A stretch of DNA of 30,086 bases from NCBI GenBank assembly GCA_965656785.1, contig CBFHLY010000033.1:1-30086 (forward strand), in the 5' to 3' direction. Below, piece by piece: positions 1-9,643 of this stretch (position 1 is the first letter of the stretch; the number at the start of each line of letters is the position of its first letter). This DNA comes from JALQTD01 sp965656785 (GTDB lineage Bacteria; Bacteroidota; Bacteroidia; Flavobacteriales_D; Sanyastnellaceae). The notes below the pieces were generated by a model, which had not been told where the DNA came from, made no database searches, and saw only the letters and a program-made list of their open reading frames with translations. The position numbers were made by a program, and so were the translations under genes.

Positions 1-3000
1 TGAAGGCCACGGTGGGCAAGGGGTTCACCACCGCCTCGAGCTCGATGGCCGGCCCGGGGCAGCCGTGGGCGGTGGAGGTCGCCATGACGGTGTAGGTCAC
101 GGTTTGGGGGAAGTCCGTTTCTTGGGTGAGGACCTCTGCGATGAGGTTGGAGGTTTGGACAGGCCAAGCCGTTTCGCCGAAGACGAGGGGGTTGGGGGCG
201 GCTGACCAAGTGAAGGTGCTCGGAAGGTCGGCTTCGAGCGGCAAGTTGATTTGGCCTCCAGAACAAATGGCATCCGCCACCGGCACCACATCCGGCGCCG
301 GGTGAACCGTCAACTCAAACGACTCCGGCGACCCCAGGCAATTGTTCGGCGCATTCGGATAAACGGGCGTGACGGTCACCACCGCCTCCAAGCTGTTCAG
401 GCCATCGTTCGCCGCGACGAACGCGGGCAACGACCCCGATCCCGAAGCGGCAAGTCCCACATTCAGGGCATCCACCTGCCATTCGAACACCGTCCCCGCC
501 ACCTCGGTCGTCCACGCGATGCCCGGCACCGCCTCATCCTCGCACGCCACCAAATCCACCAACGGGTTCACCTGAGGCACCGGCTGAACCGTGACGCCGA
601 ACGCCATCGGTTCCCCCGGACAGCCGACCCCGTCCGCCGTAAACATCGGCGAAACCGTCACCGTGGTCTGCTGCGGCACGTCCGTGAGGTTCGCGGCAAT
701 CCACCCCGGCATCGACCCCGCGCCCGAAGCCACCTCCTGCCCCACGGCTTCCGGCGTGCTCGAAGCCCAAACGTACGTCGTCCCCACCACGTCCGCCCCG
801 AAATCAATGGCGTCCACCGGCTCCTCATGACAAACCGAGAAGGCCGGCACGTGCACCATGCTGGGCTCGGGATTCACCTGAACCGTCAGCGGCGTCAGCG
901 GGCTGGAACACCCGTTGTTGACGCTCGTCGCGATGACTTGGTACTGGACTTGCTGCACATCGGGCTGCAGCGCCGTCAGCACATCGTCGATGAAATCGCT
1001 GTTCGTGATGCCCGTGGACTCACCAGCCACCGCTGGGTTTCCAACGGCGTACCAATTGAACAGCACGTCCGTGTTGGCGACGAGCTGAACGTCGACCGCT
1101 TCGCCACTGCAGAGCGTCACTTCGGAGGGGCTCGTGATCGCGAGCGGGGGCTTGACCAGCACCGCGAGGGTTTGGGCTGCGCCTTCGCAGTCGCCGTTGA
1201 TGCTCGTCGGGGTGATGCTGTAGATGACCATTTGGTCCACTTGAGAAGTGTTCACGAGGACATCCGAAATCAAATTGCCCGTTCCGCCAAACAGGGATTC
1301 CCCGGTCACGTTCGGGTTGTCGACGGTGACGAACCACTCGAAGGTGCTCGGCACGTTCGTGGTCAGCAGGGCATTCACGGGAGCGTCGCTGCACATTTCC
1401 ATGGCGGTCAAGGAATTGAGCACCACGTCGGGCATGACTTCCACGACCGCCTGAACCGTCGGGCCTTCGCATCCGTAAGGCACGGAGGTCGCCGTCACGT
1501 CGTACGACACGTATTGCGGCTGTGTGGTCGGGTTGTGCAGCGAGTCGGTGATTTGGTTGGTTCCTTGCACCGTAAGTTCCTCATCTTCAACGCTGTTGTT
1601 CGAAATGGCCACCCATTCATAGGTGCTGGCCAAATCACTGCCAATGCTCAACTCCACGCTCTCATCGTTGCAAATCGTCAGCGACGGGAACGGATCCACT
1701 TGCGGCAGCGGGTAGACCAAAATCTCCAACACGTTCGTCGTGTCTGCACAGCCGACGCCATTCCACGTGCTCGTCACTTGCAACGCATACTGAATGGTAT
1801 CGAACAGCACCGGCGGCTGCCACGTCGCGGTGAGGGCGCCGGCGACCGGCGAAAGCGGTCCCCCCGCATCCGGCTGCGACAACCACTGGTAGGTCAAATC
1901 CCCATTCCCCGTGGCCTGCACGTCCGGCTCCAAGGGCTCCGGTTGTTGGCCTGAGCAAATGCCCTGGTCCTCCAAAACAGTCCCCGCGTTCACCCCATTC
2001 ACGTAAATGCCGGCCAAATCCGAAACAATGTCGCTGCACCCCCCAATGTCAAAGCTGATGACGCAGTAATACCAAATCAACCCGGCCGCATCCGTCGGCG
2101 GCGTGTACGTGCTGCTGGTCGCGCCCGGAATGAGCTGCCCATCGGCCGTGCTGCCCGCCACGCTGCTGAACCATTGGTAACTCGGGGTGCCCGTGCCGTC
2201 TTGGTAGGCTACGGCCAAATCCAAGGGCTCCTCCCCCACGCACAACGTTTGAGTCAACGGCTGCTCCGTAAACGTCGGCGCCTCGGTGGTCTCGATGGCG
2301 GCCGGCTCGCTGATGACCTGACAGTTCGCCCCGGTCTGCGTGACCACGACTCGGTAGTGCACGATGCCCACGACGTCCACGGACGGTTCGTATTCAATGT
2401 CATTGGCCCCAGAGATGTTCTGCCACGGGCCCGCCGCGCTGGGCGCGGACTGCCATTGGAAACTGAACGCCCCCGTGCCGCCGCTCACCTCAACGAACAG
2501 AGCCGCTACAGGCGAAGCGAACTGGCAGTACGAGGCATCGACCGGTTGCACGTCGACGACCGGATCCTCCACCACAATCACTTCAGCGGACGCGGTCGTG
2601 GCCACATCGCAACCGCTTCCGCTCAGCGTCACTTCCGCGTAGTATTCGAACGTGCCCGAGGTGTTGAAGGTCGGCGGCAAGTAGGTGGGGTTGTCGCTGT
2701 TCGCGATGGGCGTTCCATCGACGAACCATTCATAGGTCGGATCGCCCGTGCCTTCGCCGTATTCAATCTCGAGGTCAAGGTGAAGCGTTCCGCCCACACA
2801 AAGCGTATCGCTGGCGAGGGGCTGAAGCGTGATGACGGGATCTGGGACGACGTTTACCGCGCCGGTTTGGGACACGATTTCGTCGCAGCCGCCGCCCTCG
2901 AGTGCGATGATGCAGTAGTAATAAAGCGTGCCGACTGCATCCGTCGGCGGGGTGTAGCTCGGGCCCGTGGCGCCGGCGATGGGCGTTCCGGCGTCGGTGT

Positions 3001-6000
3001 CATCGGACGTCGAGGCGTACCACTGATATTCCGGGGTGCCCGTTCCGTTTTCGTAGTCCACTTCAAGCGGCTGGAGGGTGCCGTCCAAACACACTTCCTG
3101 ATCAAACGGCTCGAGGATGAACTCCGGCGCTTCGGTGGTGATGATTTCGGCGGGGTCGCTGATGACCGCGCAGTTCGCCCCCGATTGGGTGACCACGCAC
3201 CGGTAGTGCATGGTGCCCACTACGTCGACGGGCGGCAAGTAACTGATGCCCGTTGCGCCGGGGATGTCGGTCCATGGAGCCAGACCGTTCGGTGAGGACT
3301 GCCATTGGTAACTGAACGTGCCGGTGCCGCCGCTGACTTCGATGAACAGCACGGCAACGCCTGCTCCATTTTGGCAATACGCCGCGTCGACAGGCTGAAC
3401 ATCGACCACGGGGTCATCAACCACCACGACTTCAGCGGAATCCGAGGCCGCCGGATCGCAACCGCTGCCGCTGAGCGTGACCTCCGCGTAGTACTGGAAT
3501 GTACCCGGGCTGGTGAACGCAGGCGGCAAGTACGTCGGAGCGTCGCTGTTCGGAATGGGCATTCCATCGACGAACCACTCGTAGGTCGGAGAACCGGTCC
3601 CCTCCTCGTAAGCGATTTCCAATTCGAGGTAAAGGGTGCCGCCCACGCAGAGGGTGTCGGTGGCGAGTGGTTGGAGCGAAATGACGGGGTCGGGAACGAC
3701 GGTTACTGCGCCGGTTTGGGAGACGATCTCATCGCAACCACCGCCTTCAAGAGCGATGATGCAGTAGTAGTAGAGCATGCCAACCGCATCCGTTGGCGGT
3801 GTGTAGCTCGGGCCGATGGCACCATCGATGGCCGTGCCAGCCGCGTTGTCATCGGTGGTGGAGACGTACCACTGGTATTGCGGGGTGCCCGTGCCGTTTT
3901 CGTAATCCACTTCAAGCGGAAGGAGTGCTCCGTCCAAACACACCTCCTGGTCGAACGGCTCCGTGGTGAATACCGGCGCTTCCGTCGTGATGATTTCAGC
4001 GGGATCGCTCACAACCGAGCAGTTCGCACCCGATTGGGTCACCACGCATTGGTAGTAAACGGTGCCGACTTGGTCGACGGGCGGCAGGTAGCTAATGCTC
4101 GTTGCACCGGGGATGTCCGACCAGTCGCCCGGAGCGTCGGGTGAAGATTGCCATTGGAAGCTGAACGCGCCCGTACCGCCGCTCACTTCGATGAACAGTT
4201 CGGCAACGCCGGCGCCACCTTGACAATACGACGCGTCGAGGGGTTGAACGTCCACAACGGGGTCGTCCACTACCACCACAACCGCGTCAGTGGAGGTCAG
4301 CGAACCGCATCCCGCGCCCGAGAGGGTTACGACGACCGAGTATTCGAAGGCACCGGGGGTGGTGTATGCTGGGGGGAGGTAGGTGGGGGCGGTTGCGCCG
4401 GGGATTTGGCCTGAGGAATCAAACCACTGATAAGTCGCTGTACCTGAACCGCTTGAATAGCCCACTTCAAGCGGCACGGCAAGCGTCCCACCCACGCACA
4501 GGGAATCGGCGCCCAAGAGGCCACCATCCAACGTCGGCAGCGGGGTGATCACAATCGGCGCCAAATCGGACGTGATCTCGTCGCAGCCGCCACCTTCAAG
4601 GGAAATCACGCAGTAATACCACGTCGTGCCTACGGTTCCAGTGGGAGCGGCATAGGAAGGATCGGTGGCCCCGGAGATGGGGGTTCCTGCCGCGGGATTG
4701 TTCGTCGGCGAGGAATACCATTGATAGGTCGGGGCGCCCGTACCGTTGGTGAAGGCCACTTCGAGCAAGGTCTCCGGTCCGCCAATGCACACGGAATCTG
4801 GCGCTGGCTGAACCGTAAATAACGGAGCTTCTGTCACTGTGATGAGGGCGGGTGCACTCTCCGTTTCGCAGTTGGCCCCTTGACCGGTCACGATGCAGGC
4901 GTACCAAATCGCTCCCACTGCATCGGTTGGCGGCACGTAGGATGCTCCCGTCGCGCCGAGGATTTCAGTCATGGACGAAGGATCGGGGCCAGAAACCCAT
5001 TGGTACGTGTAGCCACCGGTTCCGCCGGTTGCCGAAACCACCAAGGCATCCGCGGCCGCGCCTTCGCACCATTCGGCGCTGACCGGAGCCGTGACCACAG
5101 GGTCCGGGATCACGGTGACGACGGCATCGGCGGAAGTAATGGCGTCGCACCCGTTGCCGTCCACAGTGACCGTCACCGTGTAGGTGAAGGTCCCGACTGC
5201 GTTGAAGTCACCGGGGAGGAAGGACGACCCGTTGGCGCCGGGGATGGGGGCGCCGTCGAGGAACCACTGCCAAGTAGGCGTGCCGGTTCCGAGGGCGTAG
5301 CTGGCTGTGAATGAAGCGAACAGGGTTCCGCCGGGGCAAAGGGTTTGGGCTGGCAAAGGCTCCACTTGCCAAATCGGATCCCCAACCACCTCCGCCGTCA
5401 CCACCGGCGAAGTCACCTCCCCGCACCCGCCGCTCGGAAACGTCACGACGCAGAAGTAGTGCATGACGCCCGCCGCATTCGACGGAGGAGTGAACGTCGG
5501 CTGAGTCGCCGCTGGAATGAGCGTCGCTCCGGCAACGGAAGGCACGGTGTTCATGAACCATTGGTACGTAGGCGTCCCCGTTCCTTCCTCGTATTCAATG
5601 GTCCACGCCGGGAATGCCGCTCCCACGCAACCGATGACATCGTCCAGCACCGAGGTGATGATGGGCGCGGGCGTGACCTCCACGGCCGCTGCATCGCTCA
5701 TTACTTCACAACCGGAGGCGTCCGTCGTAATGACGCAGTAGTAGTAGAGAGTCCCCAGTACGTTCGTGGGAGGCGTGTATTGGGGGGCGTTTGCTCCAGA
5801 AATGGCCGTTCCGTCCGTCAAACTAGCAGTCGTTGCCACGAACCACTGGTAAGTCATGGCGCCGACCCCACCCGTGGCCTCCACGGAAAGGGGGGCCGCT
5901 GGGGCGTTCAGGCACCAAATGCCCGGTTCGGGCTGAACCGTGACCACTGGATCGGGCAACACCGTCACCTCCGCCGTGGCCGTGGCCGCTGCATCGCAGC

Positions 6001-9000
6001 CATCCCCTGACCAGCTCAATACGGCGTAATACGAGAACGAACCCACCTGATCGAACGGCGAGGGGTCGAACGTGGAGGAAGTGGCCCCCGGGATCAACCC
6101 GGTCTCATCGTACCATTGGAACGTCAAATCGCCCAATCCATCCATCCCCGCAACTTCGAACGGCGCCGCCAAGGATCCATCCAAGCACAAGGAGGTCGCC
6201 GCCACCGGATCCAACGTCACCTCGGGATCCGGGATCACCGTCACCTCCAACGGGTTGCTGACGTCGGAACACGCCACCCCATTCAACGTGCTCGTCACCA
6301 CGAGCCTGAAGAAGGTGGTTTCGGTGATGCCTGCCGGTGGGTTGTAGTTCAATCCCGTCGCGCCCGCAATGTCCTGCCAAGGCCCTGCCAATGCAGGGGC
6401 GCTTTGCCATTGGAAAGTCAGCGTTCCCGAACCCGTCGCGATGGCCTGCGGCCCCATGGTGGGAGGATCGCCTCCTTCGCACGCTTCGAAAGGTCCAGTG
6501 ATGGTGCCCGCGTCCACGTCGTTCACGAATACCGTCGCCACTGGACCGATGACCGGGCAAGCCGAACCGCCCAGCGAGCTGCTCACTACCATCCGGTACT
6601 GCGTCGTCACGGTGAGGCCGCCGGGCGGATCGTAGGTCACCGAGGTCGCTCCAGGAATGTCCGTCCACGCCCCTCCTATGGATTGCTGCCATTGGTAGAA
6701 GAGCGTGCCTTCTCCTGTGGGCAATTCGGAAGGGACCAGGGCGACCGGGTCACCGCCGGAACAAATGGTTTGGTCCGGTGCACCACCGCCAGCCCCTACC
6801 CCGTTCAACTCGATGCCCACGGGAAGCGTTGTGGAAGAACAAGCCACCCCGCCGAACGTGCTGGTCACCTCCACGAGGTACCACGTGTCCGCATTCCACG
6901 GGCCTGGTGGTTCGTAAGTCGGCCCATCCCCCACAGGGGTAACAAAAGGTCCCGTCGCGCTGAAAGAAGAAAACCACTCGTAAGTGAGCGCGCCATCACC
7001 GGACGCTCCGGCGACGGAAAGCTCCTCGGGCATCTCCCCCAAACAAATGACCTGCGGTTCGAGCACGATCCCGGGATCGACGGTGTTCACGTCCACGAAC
7101 ACCGTATCCGAGACGACCGCACATTCCACCCCTTCGGCCGTCGAGGTGAGCACCAGCCGGTACCACAGGTCCGCATTCGCTCCCGCGGGCGGATCGTATT
7201 CCGCATCCGTGGCTCCAGGAATGTCCGTCCAAAGGCCCGTCAGCGAGGTGAGTTGCTGCCATTGGTAACTCGGGCTGCCGAAGGATTCGCCGCCGCTGAT
7301 GATGCCGATGGGCGTGGGATCGTCGCCCGCGCAGATGATTTGGTCTGGAGCAATTTCCGGAATCTCAATGGCATTGATTTCGACCAAAACCTCGTTCGAC
7401 ACATCGCTGCACACCACCTCATTCAACGCGCTCGTCACCACCACGCGAAAGGCCGTCTCGTCCAACAGGCCCGCCGGCGGGTCATACGAAGCCCCGGTAG
7501 CCCCCGGAATGTTGATCCAACTCACGGACGGCGGGGTCTGCGACTGACATTGATAAGTCAAGGTTCCCGAACCCACGGCCGGATTCGAAAACGTGATGGG
7601 CGAAGGATCGCCGCCTGGACAAATCACCTGGTCCGCAACGATGCCCCCTGCATCGACGTCATTCAACGTCACCTCCACAATGAACGTATCGGGTTCACAG
7701 CTGCCCGCCTCAACTTGAGCAATGATCTCGTATTCAACGGACTGAGCGGGTGAAATGACCGAACTCGTGAGCGTTTGGATGAACTGGCTCAGGTTGGTGC
7801 CGTTGGATTCCCCCGTGACGTTGGGGTTGTCCGTGTAGGTCCAAGTGAACAAGGTGTTCTCCGGCAGAATCGTGTTGGGATCGTTGTTTGAGGGGGCCAA
7901 AAACGCGGTCTGGCCATTGCACAAGGTCAAATTCGCATCCGGAACCTCAATCGTCGGGATGATGTCCACCGTCAACGTGAACGGATCACCGGGGCACGGT
8001 CCTGGAGCAATGGGGGTTACGGTATAAACGACCGTTTGGAGCACATTCGTTTCGTTGAACAAATCAGCATAAATGGAGGTTCCTGACCCCGGAACATCGC
8101 CAGTTACTGCGGGATTGTCCGCGACCGTCCACTCGAAGTAGGTTCCGGGTGGAAGGATCGCAGGCGGGGCATCTGGAATGAAATCCAACACATCCTCTGT
8201 GCACAAGGTGACTTCCTGTTCGTCCACAAATGGAATGGGCGAAATCACCACCGTATGGGTCACCGACAACGGATCGCAGAACGTATTCGAAACCGTCAAC
8301 GTCACATCGTAAGAACCAGGCTGCGTGAACTGCACGTCAATGACCTCGGTGCCCGGCTCGAACCAGAACGCATCGCCCAAATCGCCCCCTTGAACGGTGT
8401 AGCCGAAACCGTTCGGGTTCGAACTTCCATTGATGGTCCAAGCCCGGAAGTACTCGTTGAAACACCCCGACTCACCGGCCTCGAATCCTGTGAACGAAGT
8501 GTCCGTGAACGTGATGCTCTCGAGCTGGCAGATAGGTGGGATGGGATCCATCGTAAAGCCCGGCAACGGCGTTGTGCTTACGAAGAAGGGGCCTTGCGAG
8601 TTCACTGTAGTCAGGTTGGTGCACGAATTCTCCGCTTCGATGGTAATGATGTAGGAAGTGGCAGCAGAATCGGCGTTTTCACACGATTCGTCGTAGGCGT
8701 GACCCAGCTGATTCGGGATGGTCGGAAGATTCGGATAGATGTAATGCTCTTCCGGTGAGCCATCTCCCCAATTGATGGTGTACGTTGTGCCCGGAGCTTG
8801 GGTATCGAAACACAAGGGGTAGTCCAACGGAAAGCACACGCTTTGGGCCGCGTTCGCGCATTGGTCAATCAACGCCGCCCCCCAACTGACCACGTAATAA
8901 TCCGAGTAAGTGCAGCCGCCTGGAAATTCCACCACGTGCACCAAGTTGTAACTTCCCTGATTCGAGTAGTGACCCGCGGGTGAAGTTTGCCCCGGGTAGA

Positions 9001-9643
9001 AGGCCAAATCCTCCGACGCCGTTGGAAATCCCGTCTGCGTGGTAAATGCGGCCGTTCCTCCGTTCGCAGCACTACCCGGCCCGCCCCAATAAATGTGCGA
9101 AGTGGTGCCCGCCGGGTACTGATCGGTGTCCGCGAGGGTCACCAAAGGCCCCCAACTGGACGGATTGCACGTGCACGAAGAAGTTCCACTCTGGGTTTGA
9201 AACACCACGACGTCGGTGAACAATTCCAAGGTATCGGGAATCGTGCAGCTGTTTCCTGAGATCAATTCCGGAATCAGTGGTGGAGCCGCTGAAACCACCA
9301 CCGTCAACGTGGCCTCGCCCAAGTCTTCGTCCCCGTCGAGCGTGACAATGCCCAAACTAACGGTATAAGTGCCCGGCGTGTCGAACTGAGTGAATACGGG
9401 CCCTGCCACCAATTCGTCTACGGTAATTCCTGGGACGTTCCAGTCGTAGGTGGTTTGGCCATCCAAATCCGAGGCGTCCGTCTCGTTCAAGAACAGCACC
9501 GTGGACCCCGCGCACACCTCGACGACGCCATTCACCGGCTCAGGAATCGACGTCAATTCCACCTGCGCCGCAGCACCCACCGACCAGCACAGGGCCGCGG
9601 CCACGGCCCAAAGCGAAACGATTCTAGACAACTTCAATTTCAT
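1..9643 (-). CDS. Giant secreted PKD/Ig-like repeat adhesin (C-terminus outside window)
   Basis: The frame starts at ATG 9643 and stays open to base 1, giving at least 3214 codons; the C-terminus lies outside. The N-terminus is a signal peptide (MKLKLSRIVSLWAVAAALCW, cut near AAA/QV). A PKD-like region with a GDGSPE motif follows. Then come two PKD-like modules of the NP.V.G type (about 8230-7690), five Ig-like modules with GAT...YDPPAG (about 7690-6240), fifteen Ig-like modules in five ABC triplets (about 6240-2010), one more YDPPAG-type module, and six NP.V.G modules (1690-1). Most modules carry one Cys near each end. The start is fixed by the ATGA overlap with the upstream OmpA gene and an in-frame TGA directly before it. 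By family it should be a T9SS-exported surface adhesin, and I infer that a CHU_C sorting domain lies beyond base 1. Ligand unknown. Confidence 0.9.
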   Translation of the reverse strand, partial: MKLKLSRIVSLWAVAAALCWSVGAAAQVELTSIPEPVNGVVEVCAGSTVLFLNETDASDLDGQTTYDWNVPGITVDELVAGPVFTQFDTPGTYTVSLGIVTLDGDEDLGEATLTVVVSAAPPLIPELISGNSCTIPDTLELFTDVVVFQTQSGTSSCTCNPSSWGPLVTLADTDQYPAGTTSHIYWGGPGSAANGGTAAFTTQTGFPTASEDLAFYPGQTSPAGHYSNQGSYNLVHVVEFPGGCTYSDYYVVSWGAALIDQCANAAQSVCFPLDYPLCFDTQAPGTTYTINWGDGSPEEHYIYPNLPTIPNQLGHAYDESCENADSAATSYIITIEAENSCTNLTTVNSQGPFFVSTTPLPGFTMDPIPPICQLESITFTDTSFTGFEAGESGCFNEYFRAWTINGSSNPNGFGYTVQGGDLGDAFWFEPGTEVIDVQFTQPGSYDVTLTVSNTFCDPLSVTHTVVISPIPFVDEQEVTLCTEDVLDFIPDAPPAILPPGTYFEWTVADNPAVTGDVPGSGTSIYADLFNETNVLQTVVYTVTPIAPGPCPGDPFTLTVDIIPTIEVPDANLTLCNGQTAFLAPSNNDPNTILPENTLFTWTYTDNPNVTGESNGTNLSQFIQTLTSSVISPAQSVEYEIIAQVEAGSCEPDTFIVEVTLNDVDAGGIVADQVICPGGDPSPITFSNPAVGSGTLTYQCQSQTPPSVSWINIPGATGASYDPPAGLLDETAFRVVVTSALNEVVCSDVSNEVLVEINAIEIPEIAPDQIICAGDDPTPIGIISGGESFGSPSYQWQQLTSLTGLWTDIPGATDAEYDPPAGANADLWYRLVLTSTAEGVECAVVSDTVFVDVNTVDPGIVLEPQVICLGEMPEELSVAGASGDGALTYEWFSSFSATGPFVTPVGDGPTYEPPGPWNADTWYLVEVTSTFGGVACSSTTLPVGIELNGVGAGGGAPDQTICSGGDPVALVPSELPTGEGTLFYQWQQSIGGAWTDIPGATSVTYDPPGGLTVTTQYRMVVSSSLGGSACPVIGPVATVFVNDVDAGTITGPFEACEGGDPPTMGPQAIATGSGTLTFQWQSAPALAGPWQDIAGATGLNYNPPAGITETTFFRLVVTSTLNGVACSDVSNPLEVTVIPDPEVTLDPVAATSLCLDGSLAAPFEVAGMDGLGDLTFQWYDETGLIPGATSSTFDPSPFDQVGSFSYYAVLSWSGDGCDAAATATAEVTVLPDPVVTVQPEPGIWCLNAPAAPLSVEATGGVGAMTYQWFVATTASLTDGTAISGANAPQYTPPTNVLGTLYYYCVITTDASGCEVMSDAAAVEVTPAPIITSVLDDVIGCVGAAFPAWTIEYEEGTGTPTYQWFMNTVPSVAGATLIPAATQPTFTPPSNAAGVMHYFCVVTFPSGGCGEVTSPVVTAEVVGDPIWQVEPLPAQTLCPGGTLFASFTASYALGTGTPTWQWFLDGAPIPGANGSSFLPGDFNAVGTFTYTVTVTVDGNGCDAITSADAVVTVIPDPVVTAPVSAEWCEGAAADALVVSATGGTGGYTYQWVSGPDPSSMTEILGATGASYVPPTDAVGAIWYACIVTGQGANCETESAPALITVTEAPLFTVQPAPDSVCIGGPETLLEVAFTNGTGAPTYQWYSSPTNNPAAGTPISGATDPSYAAPTGTVGTTWYYCVISLEGGGCDEITSDLAPIVITPLPTLDGGLLGADSLCVGGTLAVPLEVGYSSGSGTATYQWFDSSGQIPGATAPTYLPPAYTTPGAFEYSVVVTLSGAGCGSLTSTDAVVVVVDDPVVDVQPLDASYCQGGAGVAELFIEVSGGTGAFSFQWQSSPDAPGDWSDIPGATSISYLPPVDQVGTVYYQCVVTQSGANCSVVSDPAEIITTEAPVFTTEPFDQEVCLDGALLPLEVDYENGTGTPQYQWYVSTTDDNAAGTAIDGAIGPSYTPPTDAVGMLYYYCIIALEGGGCDEIVSQTGAVTVVPDPVISLQPLATDTLCVGGTLYLELEIAYEEGTGSPTYEWFVDGMPIPNSDAPTYLPPAFTSPGTFQYYAEVTLSGSGCDPAASDSAEVVVVDDPVVDVQPVDAAYCQNGAGVAVLFIEVSGGTGTFSYQWQSSPNGLAPWTDIPGATGISYLPPVDVVGTMHYRCVVTQSGANCAVISDPAEIITTEAPEFILEPFDQEVCLDGTLQPLEVDYENGTGTPEYQWYASTSDDTDAGTPIAGATGPSYTPPTDAVGTLYYYCIIALEGGGCDEIVSQTGAVNVVPDPVITLQPLASDTLCVGGTLHLDLEIEYGEGTGDPTYEWFVDGTPIANSDNPTYLPPTFNTSGTFEYYAEVTLSGSGCDVATTASAEVIVVEDPVVDVQPVDASYCQFASPVAALFVEVSGGTGAFSFQWQSAPSAAGPWQNISGANDIEYEPSVDVVGIVHYRVVVTQTGANCQVISEPAAIETTEAPTFTEQPLTQTLCVGEEPLDLAVAYQDGTGTPSYQWFSSVAGSTADGQLIPGATSSTYTPPTDAAGLIWYYCVISFDIGGCSDIVSDLAGIYVNGVNAGTVLEDQGICSGQQPEPLEPDVQATGNGDLTYQWLSQPDAGGPLSPVAGALTATWQPPVLFDTIQYALQVTSTWNGVGCADTTNVLEILVYPLPQVDPFPSLTICNDESVELSIGSDLASTYEWVAISNNSVEDEELTVQGTNQITDSLHNPTTQPQYVSYDVTATSVPYGCEGPTVQAVVEVMPDVVLNSLTAMEMCSDAPVNALLTTNVPSTFEWFVTVDNPNVTGESLFGGTGNLISDVLVNTSQVDQMVIYSITPTSINGDCEGAAQTLAVLVKPPLAITSPSEVTLCSGEAVDVQLVANTDVLFNWYAVGNPAVAGESTGITNSDFIDDVLTALQPDVQQVQYQVIATSVNNGCSSPLTPLTVQVNPEPSMVHVPAFSVCHEEPVDAIDFGADVVGTTYVWASSTPEAVGQEVASGAGSMPGWIAANLTDVPQQTTVTVSPMFTADGVGCPGEPMAFGVTVQPVPQVNPLVDLVACEDEAVPGIAWTTEVAGTVFEWQVDALNVGLAASGSGSLPAFVAANDGLNSLEAVVTVTPVYPNAPNNCLGSPESFELTVHPAPDVVPVADAICSGGQINLPLEADLPSTFTWSAAPNPLVFGETAWPVQTSNLIAEVLTQETDFPQTVTYTVMATSTAHGCPGPAIELEAVVNPLPTVAF
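2010..6240 (-). repeat. Five tandem three-Ig-module super-repeats, about 849 bp each
   Basis: Within the giant adhesin, fifteen Ig-like modules form five A-B-C triplets. A modules have a CVGGTL-like start, B modules a DAxYC start and C modules an EPFDQEVCLDG-like start. The Cys codon near the end of each B module (GANC) lies at 2321-2323, 3170-3172, 4019-4021 and 4868-4870, exactly 849 bp apart. The equivalent Cys of the first triplet is at 5708-5710, 840 bp away. By eye the central copies match at roughly three quarters of bases, so they have diverged in sequence while keeping the same length. Outer boundaries are approximate. Confidence 0.85.

Noticed and set aside
251..7753. Long plus-strand open frames of 221 to 567 codons (251-1954, 2174-3295, 3305-4144, 5345-6010, 6116-7753)
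   Set aside because: They lie antisense to the giant adhesin, are rich in Arg/His without domains, and repeat with the adhesin's repeats. They are shadows of GC-rich codon use.
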